Assembly: GCF_900111905.1 (NCBI RefSeq)
Contig: NZ_FOKM01000012.1
Location: 1-64,000 of the forward strand
Direction: 5' to 3'
DNA from: Rhizobium sp. NFR07
Lineage (GTDB): Bacteria; Pseudomonadota; Alphaproteobacteria; Rhizobiales; Rhizobiaceae
DNA: 64,000 bases
How positions within the stretch are numbered: position 1 is the first letter of the stretch; each line of letters begins with the position of its first letter. The notes under the pieces are model-generated. The model did no database searches, was not told where the DNA came from, and saw only the letters and a list, made by a program, of their open reading frames with translations. Positions 15,998-24,130 of this stretch are shown piece after piece. Both the position numbers and the translations under genes were made by a program.

Positions 15998-16609
15998 TCA
16001 GAGCCCGCCCTGGCGGCGCAGGAATTCGACGATGTGGCCGACCCCCTCGCCGCGCTTGAGGTCGGTAAAGACATGCGGCTTCATCTCGCGCATACGGGCC
16101 GCGTCGCGATCCATCACATCGATATCGACGTCGACATAGGGCGCCAGATCCTTCTTGTTGATCACGAGAAGGTCCGAGCGGGTGATGCCCGGTCCGCCCT
16201 TGCGCGGGATCTCCTCGCCCTGGCAGGTCGAGATCACGTAGATGGTGATGTCGGCGAGATCCGGCGAGAAGGTCGCGGCGAGATTGTCGCCGCCCGATTC
16301 GATAAAAACGACGTCAAGATCCGGGATACGCTGGTTTAGCCCTGCGATCGCCTGCAGATTGATCGTCGCATCCTCGCGGATCGCCGTATGCGGGCAACCG
16401 CCCGTCTCGACACCGACGATGCGGTCCGACGACAATGCCTGCATGCGCACCAGCGCATCGGCATCTTCCTTTGTGTAGATGTCGTTGGTGACGACGGCGA
16501 CGGAATAGTCGTCGCGCATCGCCTTGCAGAGCTTTTCCGTCAGTGCCGTCTTGCCCGACCCAACCGGCCCGCCGATGCCGACCCTCAGGGGTCCGTTTGC
16601 CGATTTCAT
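15998..16609 (-). CDS. ureG: Urease accessory GTPase UreG
   Basis: This 203-residue SIMIBI-class GTPase delivers nickel to apo-urease with UreD, UreF and UreE. It shows P-loop GIGGPVGSGKTALT (about residues 11-24), the nickel-binding CPH motif in ETGGCPHTAIRED, switch residues FIESGGDNLAATFSP and the NKKD guanine specificity motif. It is the last gene of ureE-ureF-ureG on the minus strand, 41 bases after ureF. Length and motifs are complete. Confidence 0.96.
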   Translation of the reverse strand: MKSANGPLRVGIGGPVGSGKTALTEKLCKAMRDDYSVAVVTNDIYTKEDADALVRMQALSSDRIVGVETGGCPHTAIREDATINLQAIAGLNQRIPDLDVVFIESGGDNLAATFSPDLADITIYVISTCQGEEIPRKGGPGITRSDLLVINKKDLAPYVDVDIDVMDRDAARMREMKPHVFTDLKRGEGVGHIVEFLRRQGGL

Positions 16610-16650
16610 ACGTATGTCCTTTCGATTCTCGCAGCAGCCTAGTTCCGCCG

Positions 16651-17325
16651 TCAGGAGCGGAAAAGCCGCGAATGCTGTGTTTCGTGTCTGAGCGCCGCGA
16701 TCTCTGCCTGCACCGCCGAAGTCCCGAGATCGTCGAGGCCCGCCTGCGCCGCTCGCCGTGACACCTCTTCAACCCGTCCCTCCAGCGCCGCGAGGATCGC
16801 CACGCCCTGCGCCTGCCCGGCCACACTTAGCCGGATGCCTGCGGAAACGGCCTGTGACACGGCAGCGTGCAGATAGGCGGCAAGCGCCTGAGACAACGGC
16901 ACGCCGTGCCCTGCAGCCACCGCACCAACCGCAACCGGAAACGGCAGATCCCCCGGCAGCCGTTCCAACACGGGATGCGGCCAGGCCGCTGCTGCCGTCG
17001 CGAAAGCCTTTCCCAGCGATAGCGTCTCATTGAACCGCTCGGCCGAACCGGCAAGCGCCAGCCCCAGCGCCGAAACATCATGAAGCGCTGCCTCATTTCC
17101 TGCCTGCCGCCAGGCCTCGGAAAACAGCACCGCATCGTTCCACAGCGAACCGTGTGCCAGCACCGTTTCAAGCCAGCCCCGCAGATCGTCGGCCGTCTTC
17201 ACCAGGCCATCGGCAACCGCTCGTTCCAGCCCGCCAGACCACGCGAACCCACCGATCGGAAAGGCCGGCGAGAGCCATGCCATCAGCCGCAGCAACGCCC
17301 GCGTGTCGAACGAAGTCTCCGACAT
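16651..17325 (-). CDS. ureF: Urease accessory protein UreF
   Basis: This protein of about 224 residues is all-helical and binds UreD and UreG in the urease maturation complex. Characteristic sequences are MAWLSPAFPIGGFAWSGGLERAV near the N-terminus and SAVQAEIAALRHETQHSRLFRS at the C-terminus. The ATG at 17325 is preferred. The open frame continues further upstream, but that part lies opposite the His codons of ureE and is low-complexity. It lies between ureE (49-base gap) and ureG. Confidence 0.92.
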   Translation of the reverse strand: MSETSFDTRALLRLMAWLSPAFPIGGFAWSGGLERAVADGLVKTADDLRGWLETVLAHGSLWNDAVLFSEAWRQAGNEAALHDVSALGLALAGSAERFNETLSLGKAFATAAAAWPHPVLERLPGDLPFPVAVGAVAAGHGVPLSQALAAYLHAAVSQAVSAGIRLSVAGQAQGVAILAALEGRVEEVSRRAAQAGLDDLGTSAVQAEIAALRHETQHSRLFRS

Positions 17326-17374
17326 GCCATTGATCGGCAGCCCTGCCGACGCTTGCTTCCCGTCCACGCGCGGA

Positions 17375-17890
17375 TCAGTCGTGATGGTGATGGCCGTCGC
17401 CATGGTCGTGCCCGTGATGGCCATGGTCGTGGTGATCATGACCGTGGGAATGGGAGCCATGCGAGTGATAGGCGCCGCGCGCCGGCTGAAAGCCTTCCTC
17501 GACATCCGTCACCGTCGCGCCGAGACCCTGCAGCATCGCGCGAATAACGTGGTCGCGCAGGATCAGGATGCGGCCTTCCTCGATTTGCGCCGAGAGATGC
17601 CGGTTGCCGAGATGCCAGGCGAGTTCGATCAAGTGCAGCGTGTCGCGTGCTTTGACCTCGAACAGCTTTTCCGGCGCTGCTTGCACCTCGACCGTATCGC
17701 CATTGTCGAGAACCAGGCGGTCGCCGTGATGGAAGAGCACCGCTTCTTTCAGATCCAGCATCACCATGTCGCCATTCGACAGATGCAGCAGCTTGCGGCG
17801 CAGGTGGCGCAGGTCATGCGGCAGGCTGACCGTGTCGATCGGTGGATCGGAGACCTCGCCGGCCGGGCGATAGGAATGGATATGCTGCAT
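17375..17890 (-). CDS. ureE: Urease accessory nickel chaperone UreE
   Basis: This 171-residue protein comprises an N-terminal peptide-binding domain, a metal-binding domain (HLGNRHLSAQIEEGRILI) and a C-terminal tail of about 30 residues containing about 16 histidines alternating with Gly, Asp and Ser. The His tail binds several Ni2+ ions, and the chaperone passes nickel to UreG. ATG 17890 gives the normal UreE N-terminus; the frame extends upstream without good start context. It begins the ureEFG block, which is separated from the rest of the urease genes by the peroxiredoxin gene and its terminator. Confidence 0.93.
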   Translation of the reverse strand: MQHIHSYRPAGEVSDPPIDTVSLPHDLRHLRRKLLHLSNGDMVMLDLKEAVLFHHGDRLVLDNGDTVEVQAAPEKLFEVKARDTLHLIELAWHLGNRHLSAQIEEGRILILRDHVIRAMLQGLGATVTDVEEGFQPARGAYHSHGSHSHGHDHHDHGHHGHDHGDGHHHHD

Positions 17891-17971
17891 GATGAACTCT
17901 TTGAATTGCGGCGGTTCGGCCATCATCGCCGTCCGCCGCGCCGAGCACAAGCGCAACATGCAGGCAGCCAC

Positions 17972-18009
17972 AAAAAAGCCCGGCCCCTTCATTCAAAGGG
18001 CCGGGCTTT
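17972..18009 (-). terminator. Terminator of the peroxiredoxin gene
   Basis: A 12-bp stem (AAAGCCCGGCCC at 17975-17986 with GGGCCGGGCTTT at 17998-18009), followed on the minus strand by a run of T, lies between the peroxiredoxin stop and ureE. It should insulate ureEFG from upstream transcription, implying a separate promoter for ureE. Confidence 0.85.
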
Positions 18010-18033
18010 AAGCGGGTCTATGATCGGGATGCC

Positions 18034-18576
18034 TTATTCGGCAGCGATTTTGACGGCCTTGAGGCTGTCGAGAATGTTCTGCGGCGAGGACGCGCCGTAG
18101 GGATCGGTCTCGCAGTTGTCCGAATAGCCTTCTTCCTCGAACCACTGCTCGACGGTGCCATCGTTGATGATGGCGGCATAGCGCCAGGAGCGCATGCCGA
18201 AGCCGAGATTGTCCTTGGCGACGAGCATGCCCATCTTGCGGGTGAACTCACCCGAACCGTCCGGAATAACGGAAACGTTTGCAAGATTCTGGCTCTTGGC
18301 CCAGGCGTTCATGACGAAGGCGTCATTGACCGACATGCAGTAGATCGCGTCGATGCCTTCGGCCTGGAAATCAGGGAAGAGCTTTTCGAAATCGGGCAGC
18401 TGGTAGGTCGAGCAGGTCGGCGTGAAAGCGCCTGGCAGCGAGAACAGCACGACGCGCTTGCCTGCGAAATAATCGGCCGAGGTGACGTCCTGCCAGCGGA
18501 AAGGGTTCGGACCGCCGACGGCTTCGTCGCGTACGCGGGTGCGGAAAGTGACCTGGGGAACTCGCTTGCCGAGCAT
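18034..18576 (-). CDS. Peroxiredoxin (Prx5/AhpE-like, atypical)
   Basis: This 180-residue thiol peroxidase of the PRX5 group has active-site sequence LPGAFTPTCSTYQLP, with the peroxidatic Cys in PTC and the conserved Pro/Thr. The Arg partner lies in GFGMRSWRYAAI. A further Cys in DNCETDP could be the resolving residue or a glutathione/thioredoxin target. GGAGG lies five bases before ATG 18576, which was chosen over two upstream ATGs. It detoxifies H2O2 or alkyl hydroperoxides in the cytoplasm. It sits between the ureC block and ureEFG and ends in its own terminator, so it is probably functionally separate. Confidence 0.9.
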   Translation of the reverse strand: MLGKRVPQVTFRTRVRDEAVGGPNPFRWQDVTSADYFAGKRVVLFSLPGAFTPTCSTYQLPDFEKLFPDFQAEGIDAIYCMSVNDAFVMNAWAKSQNLANVSVIPDGSGEFTRKMGMLVAKDNLGFGMRSWRYAAIINDGTVEQWFEEEGYSDNCETDPYGASSPQNILDSLKAVKIAAE

Positions 18577-19115
18577 CAATGCCTCCATGAGAATGAACAT
18601 TCGCCCCGTCCAGAGGCAGATGCGCCTTCATAGCGGCACTTTTTCTGCAGTGCAGCAAAGTTCTTGATAAAAACCGGTTCTGCAGAGCAGCTATTCACAG
18701 GAAGCAGGGCTTTGGTGGGGATGCCCACAAGAGAGCAAGGCTCTCGAACATGTCACCGATTACCGGCAATACGGTTTGAGGAGTATCCCGTTGAACTCCT
18801 CCGGCTCGGCCGCCGTTTTCGCACGGTGGCAGATAGTCGATAGCGCGGCCGTACCATCTGACGCTACCGAGGAAGCCCCCCGCCGGGATGGGCTGAGCAG
18901 GGATCTTCCATCGTCCCCCTTTGCCGAGTGGGCAAGAAGCGCACACAGCGCTTCGACTACGATCTTTGTCAAAGATCGTCTGCCAGACAAGATATTCTGA
19001 AGAGGTAACCCATCAGGCTTATTTAGGCTGCCACGCGGGTCGTCCAAAGCGCGATCGCCGCGCAGGAGACCTATCCGGTCTGCTTTACCAGCCAGACTTA
19101 CGTTGTTGCTCCGGA
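18577..19115. other. Gene-poor spacer upstream of the peroxiredoxin
   Basis: About 540 bases hold only short frames with codon use unlike the neighbours. A 123-codon minus-strand frame (18760-19131, GTG start overlapping the stop of the next small gene) is rich in rare codons and matches nothing known to me. The peroxiredoxin promoter must lie here. No repeat or RNA gene is evident. Confidence 0.5.
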
Positions 19116-19331
19116 TCAGATGATCCCGCACTGTATTTCGTCATTGCTGGCGATGCGGTCCATCAGCAGAAAGAGGTCTTCCTCGATGTCGGAGGTAAGT
19201 CCCACGTCAAGTTCGGCCACGGCGAGCAGCGTGCGTGTGACAAGGTCGATTCGCACGGCCCGGCTCCCGCTGTACAGCGAGGCGCGGTCTTCCAAAAGCT
19301 GCTGCAAATTACGGCTGGGAAAACGGTTCAT
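19116..19331 (-). CDS. Small hypothetical protein (71 residues)
   Basis: A frame of 71 codons on the minus strand is preceded by a strong AGGAGG seven bases before ATG 19331. The protein is mixed charge, predicted helical (NLQQLLEDRASLYSGSRAVRIDLV, then AELDVGLTSDIEEDLFLLMDRIA) and has no signal peptide. It is isolated from the urease genes by about 170 bases upstream. I do not recognise a family. The good ribosome site and normal amino-acid composition support it being real. Confidence 0.5.
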   Translation of the reverse strand: MNRFPSRNLQQLLEDRASLYSGSRAVRIDLVTRTLLAVAELDVGLTSDIEEDLFLLMDRIASNDEIQCGII

Positions 19332-19498
19332 TACGCATCCCTCCTTTTGCAGGCGGGAGCATATACAACTCTCGGCCGTCACCGCCTACATGATCGGTTG
19401 GTGACAGTGGATGCAGTGTACGCCGTTGTGACTGAGAGTCCACCCCAGCGCTCCGAAAGCCATTGGGCGGAATGGATCGCCCAAATCGGCTCCGTCAT

Positions 19499-20170
19499 TC
19501 AATTGAAGAGATCGAGCGACACGCGCAGCGTCTGCGGCAGGGGATTCCACCAGCCGGTCCGGATACCGGCGGCACGCAGGGCGCGCGCTGTCCAGGTGTT
19601 GCAGCCGACGAAAGCGTTGAACGAACCATGCGCCTCGAAGAACCGGTCGGAGAGCCTGTAGCCTGCATCGGGAATGACGACGACGTCACCGTCTTCGCGT
19701 ACGAAGCTCGCCTGTATGAACTCGGACAGTCCCCGAAATTCGGCAGCCTCGAGATCGAAGGCCCTGACTGACGGGTGCCCTTCATCGATCGGCCCTGCCA
19801 CGTCCACATGCATGACCGAACTGTCGATCGTCAGTGCCCGAAACAGCGGCGTGGGTTTCAGGTCGGCCCAGGTGGGCGTTTCCAGATAGAAGGCCCGCCC
19901 TCCCCAGCCGATGATCACCCATTCGGCCCCCGGCTCGGTGACGGGAACGCCGGAAGCCTGAAGAAACCCATAGGCCTCCCGGGTCTCCGCATCGAGCGGA
20001 ATGGCGATATCGGTGTGGATGGGATTGGACAGAACAAGGATGCGCCGTGTCTCCACGGCCTCTCCGGACGGTCCGGATCCAGACAGCGGGCGCGGAACAA
20101 AGGTTCCGGCCGCTACTGCAAGCACGATGACGGCGATAATGGAAAGCAATACGCGGAAAGCAGATCTCAT
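19499..20170 (-). CDS. Urease-region conserved protein DUF2459 (TIGR02117-like)
   Basis: This 223-residue protein has one N-terminal membrane segment or signal anchor (LLSIIAVIVLAVAAGTFV). Its conserved sequences HTDIAIPLDA, WVIIGWGGRAFYLETPTWADL and FVGCNTWTARALRAAGI are typical of the DUF2459 family, long known as the urease-region hypothetical protein. The length of 223 residues equals the ORF223 reported within rhizobial urease clusters. Cys and His in VGCNTW and VMHVDV suggest a papain-like or metal-binding fold, but this is a guess. It follows the acetyltransferase by 12 bases. Confidence 0.85.
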   Translation of the reverse strand: MRSAFRVLLSIIAVIVLAVAAGTFVPRPLSGSGPSGEAVETRRILVLSNPIHTDIAIPLDAETREAYGFLQASGVPVTEPGAEWVIIGWGGRAFYLETPTWADLKPTPLFRALTIDSSVMHVDVAGPIDEGHPSVRAFDLEAAEFRGLSEFIQASFVREDGDVVVIPDAGYRLSDRFFEAHGSFNAFVGCNTWTARALRAAGIRTGWWNPLPQTLRVSLDLFN

Positions 20171-20182
20171 GGTCGGGACATC

Positions 20183-20626
20183 TCAAAGAGGTTTCCGGAA
20201 ATAGACGACCCGCTCTGTCTCGGCAAAGCCCCAGCTTTGATGGGCATGATGAGATACCAGATTGTCGATCTCCGCGTCCGAGCAGAGTTCGACGAAACCT
20301 TCTTCCGCACAATCCGCCGAAATCCTCTCGACCAGCAATAGGCCGATACCATGGCGACGGTATTCCGCCGAAACCCAGATGCCCTCCAGAAACGGCACGG
20401 GCGATTGCGTGCTGCCGTTGGCGTAGCGACGAATGGAAATCTCGGCAAAACCGATCGCCTCGCCCTCCCCGCTCAAGGCGAGATAACCGCGCAACCAAGC
20501 GCCCGGCAGCGCCGCCGCGATTTCAGTTGCATGTTCCTCGACGGATCCGTCCGGCCAGAGCGCATGCCGCAGACACGCCCATTCGGCGATATCCGCAACC
20601 TCACATCGCCGGACAGCATGCGCCAC
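20183..20626 (-). CDS. GNAT acetyltransferase, AAC(6')-I-like
   Basis: This 147-residue GNAT resembles aminoglycoside 6'-N-acetyltransferases of type I: early WACLRHALWPDGSVEEHATE, then GFAEISIRRYANGS, the acetyl-CoA motif VSAEYRRHGIGLLLVERI and the end HQSWGFAETERVVYFRKPL. It starts 15 bases after ureC and is followed closely by DUF2459, so it is part of the urease operon. A housekeeping acetyltransferase role is more likely than drug resistance, because such proteins recur in rhizobial genomes. Confidence 0.8.
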   Translation of the reverse strand: MAHAVRRCEVADIAEWACLRHALWPDGSVEEHATEIAAALPGAWLRGYLALSGEGEAIGFAEISIRRYANGSTQSPVPFLEGIWVSAEYRRHGIGLLLVERISADCAEEGFVELCSDAEIDNLVSHHAHQSWGFAETERVVYFRKPL

Positions 20627-20641
20627 CGCCGATCCCGCCGT

Positions 20642-22351
20642 CTAGAACAGGAAATACCGCTGTGCCATTGGCAGCACAGTGGCCGGCTGGCAGGTGAGCA
20701 GCTCGCCATCGGCGCGCACCTCGTAGGTTTCCGGATCGACCTCCACATGCGGCGTCGCCGAGTTGTGGATCATCGATGCCTTGCCGATGCCGCTGCGGAC
20801 ATTCTTCACCGCCACCAGCTTCTTGGCGACACCGAGCTTGTGCGACAGACCGGCATCGAGCGAGGCCTGGGAGACGAAGGTGACCGACGAATTGGTGCGC
20901 AGCTTGCCGTAGGCCGCGAACATCGGTCGGTAATGCATTGGCTGTGGCGTGGGGATCGAGGCGTTGGGATCGCCCATCGGAGCCGCCGCGATCGAGCCGC
21001 CGAGCAGCACCATTTCCGGCTTCACGCCGAAGAAGGCCGGGTTCCACAGCACGAGGTCGGCGCGCTTGCCGACTTCGACAGAGCCGATCTCGTGGGACAC
21101 GCCATGGGCGATGGCCGGGTTGATGGTGTATTTGGCGATGTAGCGCTTGACGCGGAAATTGTCGTTGTCGCCGGTTTCCTGGGCCAACTGGCCGCGCTGG
21201 CGCTTCATCTTGTCGGCCGTCTGCCAGGTGCGGATCGCCACTTCGCCGACGCGGCCCATGGCCTGGCTGTCGGAAGAGATAATCGAGAAGGCGCCGATAT
21301 CGTGGAGAATGTCTTCCGCCGCGATCGTCTCTTTGCGGATGCGGCTTTCGGCGAATGCGATGTCTTCCGGGATCGACGGCGACAGGTGGTGACAGACCAT
21401 CAGCATGTCGAGATGTTCTGCCAGCGTGTTGACCGTGTAGGGCCGCGTCGGGTTGGTGGACGACGGAATGACGTTCGGATTGCCGCAGACCTTAATGATG
21501 TCGGGCGCGTGGCCACCGCCTGCCCCTTCCGTATGGAACGCATGTATGGTGCGGCCACGGATGGCGGCGACCGTATCCTCGACGAAGCCGCTTTCGTTCA
21601 ACGTGTCGGTGTGGATCATAACCTGCACGTCGAAGGCATCGGCAACCGTCAGGCAGTTGTCGATCGCGGCCGGCGTCGTGCCCCAGTCCTCATGCAGTTT
21701 CAGCGACGAGGCTCCCGCGAGGATCATCTCTTCCAGCGGCGCCGGCAGCGAGGCATTTCCCTTGCCGGCAAGCGCCAGGTTCATCGGGAAGGCATCGAAG
21801 CTTTCGATCATCCGCTCGATATGCCAGGCGCCGGTGCAGGTGGTGGCAAGCGTCCCATGCGCCGGGCCGGAACCGCCGCCGAGCATGGTCGTGACGCCGC
21901 TCATCAGCGCTTCCTCGATCTGCTGCGGGCAGATGTAATGGATATGCGCGTCCATGCCGCCAGCCGTCAGGATCTTGCCCTCGCCTGCTATGGCTTCCGT
22001 GGAGGGACCGACGATGATCGTCACGCCCGGCTGCGTATCGGGATTGCCCGCCTTGCCGATCGCATGGATGCGGCCGTCCTTCAGACCCACATCCGCCTTG
22101 TAGATGCCGCTATGGTCGACGATCAGCGCATTGGTGATGACCGTATCGACCGCACCTTCGCCGCGCGTCGCCTGGCTCTGGCCCATGCCGTCTCGGATGA
22201 CCTTGCCGCCACCGAACTTCACCTCTTCGCCATAGGTGGTGAAATCCTTCTCCACCTCGATGAACAGTTCGGTGTCGGCCAGCCGCACCTTGTCGCCGGT
22301 CGTCGGACCGAACATGGAGGCATAGGCGGCGCGGGACATCTTGAAGGACAT
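20642..22351 (-). CDS. ureC: Urease alpha subunit UreC
   Basis: This 569-residue catalytic subunit has all active-site elements: metal-binding GGMDAHIHYICP (His136, His138), the Lys carboxylated to bridge two Ni ions in SSLKLHEDWG (Lys218), ligands in VMIHTDTLNE and FHTEGAGGGHAPD, and the flap with catalytic His in LMVCHHLSP. It hydrolyses urea to ammonia and carbamate as a (UreABC)3 complex. Here ureA and ureB are separate genes (bacterial three-subunit type) and unrelated genes lie between ureB and ureC. Confidence 0.97.
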   Translation of the reverse strand: MSFKMSRAAYASMFGPTTGDKVRLADTELFIEVEKDFTTYGEEVKFGGGKVIRDGMGQSQATRGEGAVDTVITNALIVDHSGIYKADVGLKDGRIHAIGKAGNPDTQPGVTIIVGPSTEAIAGEGKILTAGGMDAHIHYICPQQIEEALMSGVTTMLGGGSGPAHGTLATTCTGAWHIERMIESFDAFPMNLALAGKGNASLPAPLEEMILAGASSLKLHEDWGTTPAAIDNCLTVADAFDVQVMIHTDTLNESGFVEDTVAAIRGRTIHAFHTEGAGGGHAPDIIKVCGNPNVIPSSTNPTRPYTVNTLAEHLDMLMVCHHLSPSIPEDIAFAESRIRKETIAAEDILHDIGAFSIISSDSQAMGRVGEVAIRTWQTADKMKRQRGQLAQETGDNDNFRVKRYIAKYTINPAIAHGVSHEIGSVEVGKRADLVLWNPAFFGVKPEMVLLGGSIAAAPMGDPNASIPTPQPMHYRPMFAAYGKLRTNSSVTFVSQASLDAGLSHKLGVAKKLVAVKNVRSGIGKASMIHNSATPHVEVDPETYEVRADGELLTCQPATVLPMAQRYFLF

Positions 22352-22405
22352 GGACTACCTCTGGAGTTCGACAACTTTGGTCGCGGGAGAGTGACGGGGA
22401 CAGGT

Positions 22406-22828
22406 TCAGTTGCCCGAGTTTTCCGTCAGCTCCTTCAGTTCTTGGGTACGCTTGCGCGTCAGATCGGCCTGGCATCCGGAAATCAGCATCGGCTCCATCG
22501 AGCCGCCGCGCGCCTGAAAACCATAGGACGCACATTGCGCATCGCGATAGGTAACCCAGGCGCGCTGAGCCTTGACCAGCGCATCCTCGGCACCGGCCGT
22601 CGCCTGGCTTGCGCCCTTGTCCGCCTTGCGCATTTCGTCGCGGGACAGTTTGTATTGTGCATTGAGTTCCGCGTCGGCTTCATCGAAGTCGCGGCCGGCG
22701 CAGATATTCATGGCCATCTGGGTCTGTGCGTTGCTGCAGTCGACGTCAGGCTCCTGTCCGTTCGAAGTCGGAGCATCCACCAGCAGCACACATCCGCAGA
22801 GCATCGGCAAAAGCGCGATTTTCAGCAT
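22406..22828 (-). CDS. LprI-like exported protein (DUF1311)
   Basis: This 140-residue protein has a signal peptide of about 24 residues (MLKIALLPMLCGCVLLVDAP, possibly lipoprotein-like). A DUF1311/LprI-type domain follows, recognisable from DCSNAQTQMAMNICAGRDFDEADAELN and RAWVTYRDAQCA, with conserved cysteines. Members of this family include inhibitors of C-type lysozymes, but most are uncharacterised. GGAGAAG precedes ATG 22828. It is inserted between GFA and ureC in the urease operon. Confidence 0.8.
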   Translation of the reverse strand: MLKIALLPMLCGCVLLVDAPTSNGQEPDVDCSNAQTQMAMNICAGRDFDEADAELNAQYKLSRDEMRKADKGASQATAGAEDALVKAQRAWVTYRDAQCASYGFQARGGSMEPMLISGCQADLTRKRTQELKELTENSGN

Positions 22829-22842
22829 GTCTTCTCCGGGGG

Positions 22843-23202
22843 TTAGGCTGCGGCGCCGTCGAAGTGATGGGAGGTCAGCGCCCTTGGATCGACACCCTCC
22901 AGGCAGTTGGCGTTGACCGCCACCATCGGCGAACCATCTGCCGGAGACGCGCCGTAGGCAAAACTCTCGATGCCACAGGTCTTGCAGAACAGGTGCTGCA
23001 GCTTCTTCGTGTTGAACAGATATTCGGTGAGATTGTCCTCGCCCGATTTCAACACGAACTTGTCGCGCGGCGCAAAGGCCAGCACCGAGCCGAGCCGCTG
23101 GCAGCGCGAGCAGTTGCAGGTGATCGTCTGATCCAGATCGACATCCGCCTCGAAGGAAACCGCGCCGCACTGGCAGCTGCCGAGATAATGTTTCGTCGCC
23201 AT
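22843..23202 (-). CDS. GFA/CENP-V zinc-domain protein
   Basis: This 119-residue protein of the glutathione-dependent formaldehyde-activating (GFA) family has zinc ligands in SCQCGAVSF, CNCSRCQRLGSV and FCKTCGIESFAYG. Family members bind glutathione adducts, but most have no proven reaction. It sits one base after the ureB stop and 14 bases before the LprI-like gene, embedded in the urease operon. Confidence 0.88.
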   Translation of the reverse strand: MATKHYLGSCQCGAVSFEADVDLDQTITCNCSRCQRLGSVLAFAPRDKFVLKSGEDNLTEYLFNTKKLQHLFCKTCGIESFAYGASPADGSPMVAVNANCLEGVDPRALTSHHFDGAAA

Positions 23203-23203
23203 G

Positions 23204-23509
23204 TCAGAGCTCTCCCATGATCTTCTGCTGGAAACCGAAAACCCGGCGCGCGCCGGAAAGCGGAATGAGCGTCACGGAGCGGGTCTGGCCGGGCTCGAAA
23301 CGCACCGCCGTGCCGGCCGGGATATCGAGCCGCATGCCCCGCGCCTTGTCGCGCTCGAAGGATAGCCCGTTATTGGTCTCGAAGAAATGGTAGTGGCTGC
23401 CCACCTGCACCGGCCGGTCGCCGGTATTGGAAACCTCGATCGAAATCGTCGGCGCGCCGACATTGAGTTCGATTTCGCCTGTAGCGGCAATGACTTCACC
23501 GGGTATCAT
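23204..23509 (-). CDS. ureB: Urease beta subunit UreB
   Basis: This 101-residue protein begins MIPGEVIAATGEIELNVG and contains SNTGDRPVQVGSHYHFFETN and PAGTAVRFEPGQTRSVTLIPLSGARRVFGFQ, the hallmark of urease beta subunits. It packs against UreA and UreC in the trimeric enzyme. Length is normal for a separate UreB. Confidence 0.96.
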   Translation of the reverse strand: MIPGEVIAATGEIELNVGAPTISIEVSNTGDRPVQVGSHYHFFETNNGLSFERDKARGMRLDIPAGTAVRFEPGQTRSVTLIPLSGARRVFGFQQKIMGEL

Positions 23510-23520
23510 GAATCACCTCC

Positions 23521-23784
23521 TCAGGCGCTTAAAGCGATTTGTGGCTTGCAGCCCTCGGCCTTCAGAACGCGCACCGTCGATGCCGGGTTACGCGCCAAGG
23601 CGGCTGCCGGGCGGATTGGGCGACGCACAAGTTCGCCGGAGCAGTTCGGGCAGATGCCGGCAAGCACGCCGGTGGCGCAGTCGGCGCAATAGGTGCATTC
23701 GAACGTGCAGATCATCGCCTCGCGACTATCTGGAGCTAGGTCCTTGTCGCAGCATTCGCAGTTGGGGCGCAGTTCGAGTGCCAT
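23521..23784 (-). CDS. DUF1272 cysteine-rich protein
   Basis: This 87-residue protein begins MALELRPNCECCDKDLAP and has paired cysteines (CECC, CTFECTYCADC, CPNC) forming a probable zinc-ribbon or treble-clef module, as in DUF1272. Proteins of this type and size (ORF83-like) occur between ureA and ureB in rhizobial urease clusters. The C-terminal 30 residues are variable. A metal-related role in urease maturation is conceivable but unproven. Confidence 0.8.
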   Translation of the reverse strand: MALELRPNCECCDKDLAPDSREAMICTFECTYCADCATGVLAGICPNCSGELVRRPIRPAAALARNPASTVRVLKAEGCKPQIALSA

Positions 23785-23794
23785 GGCGATGTCC

Positions 23795-24097
23795 TCAGCG
23801 GATCGGTTCGTGCACGGTGACGAGCTTGGTTCCGTCGGGAAAAGTCGCTTCCACCTGCACGTCATGGATCATTTCCGGAATGCCTTCCATCACCTGGCCG
23901 CGGGTGATGACATGGGCGCCCGCCTCCATGAGGTCGGCGACGGAGCGGCCGTCGCGTGCGCCCTCGACGACATAGTCGGTGATCAGCGCGATCGCTTCGG
24001 GATAGTTCAGCTTGACCCCGCGCTCAAGGCGGCGCCGCGCGACCATCGCGGCCATGGAAATCAGCAGCTTGTCTTTTTCTCTTGGCGTCAGGTTCAT
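23795..24097 (-). CDS. ureA: Urease gamma subunit UreA
   Basis: This 100-residue protein has the classical UreA sequence: MNLTPREKDKLLISMAAMVARRRLERGVKLNYPEAIALI, and then GARDGRSVADLMEAG and VTRGQVMEGIPEMI. It forms the small subunit of the urease heterotrimer. It lies 33 bases after ureD and 10 bases before the DUF1272 gene. Confidence 0.97.
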   Translation of the reverse strand: MNLTPREKDKLLISMAAMVARRRLERGVKLNYPEAIALITDYVVEGARDGRSVADLMEAGAHVITRGQVMEGIPEMIHDVQVEATFPDGTKLVTVHEPIR

Positions 24098-24130
24098 GGG
24101 CTTCCCGCAATAATCGTCGCAATCGGCAAA

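Noticed and set aside
18760..19131. 123-codon minus-strand frame overlapping the 71-residue gene
   Set aside because: Frequent rare codons (CTA, TTA, ATA, GTA), no domain and only a GTG start within another gene.
20351..22846. 831-codon plus-strand open frame opposite ureC
   Set aside because: Shadow of ureC and its neighbours; no recognisable motif and no ribosome site.
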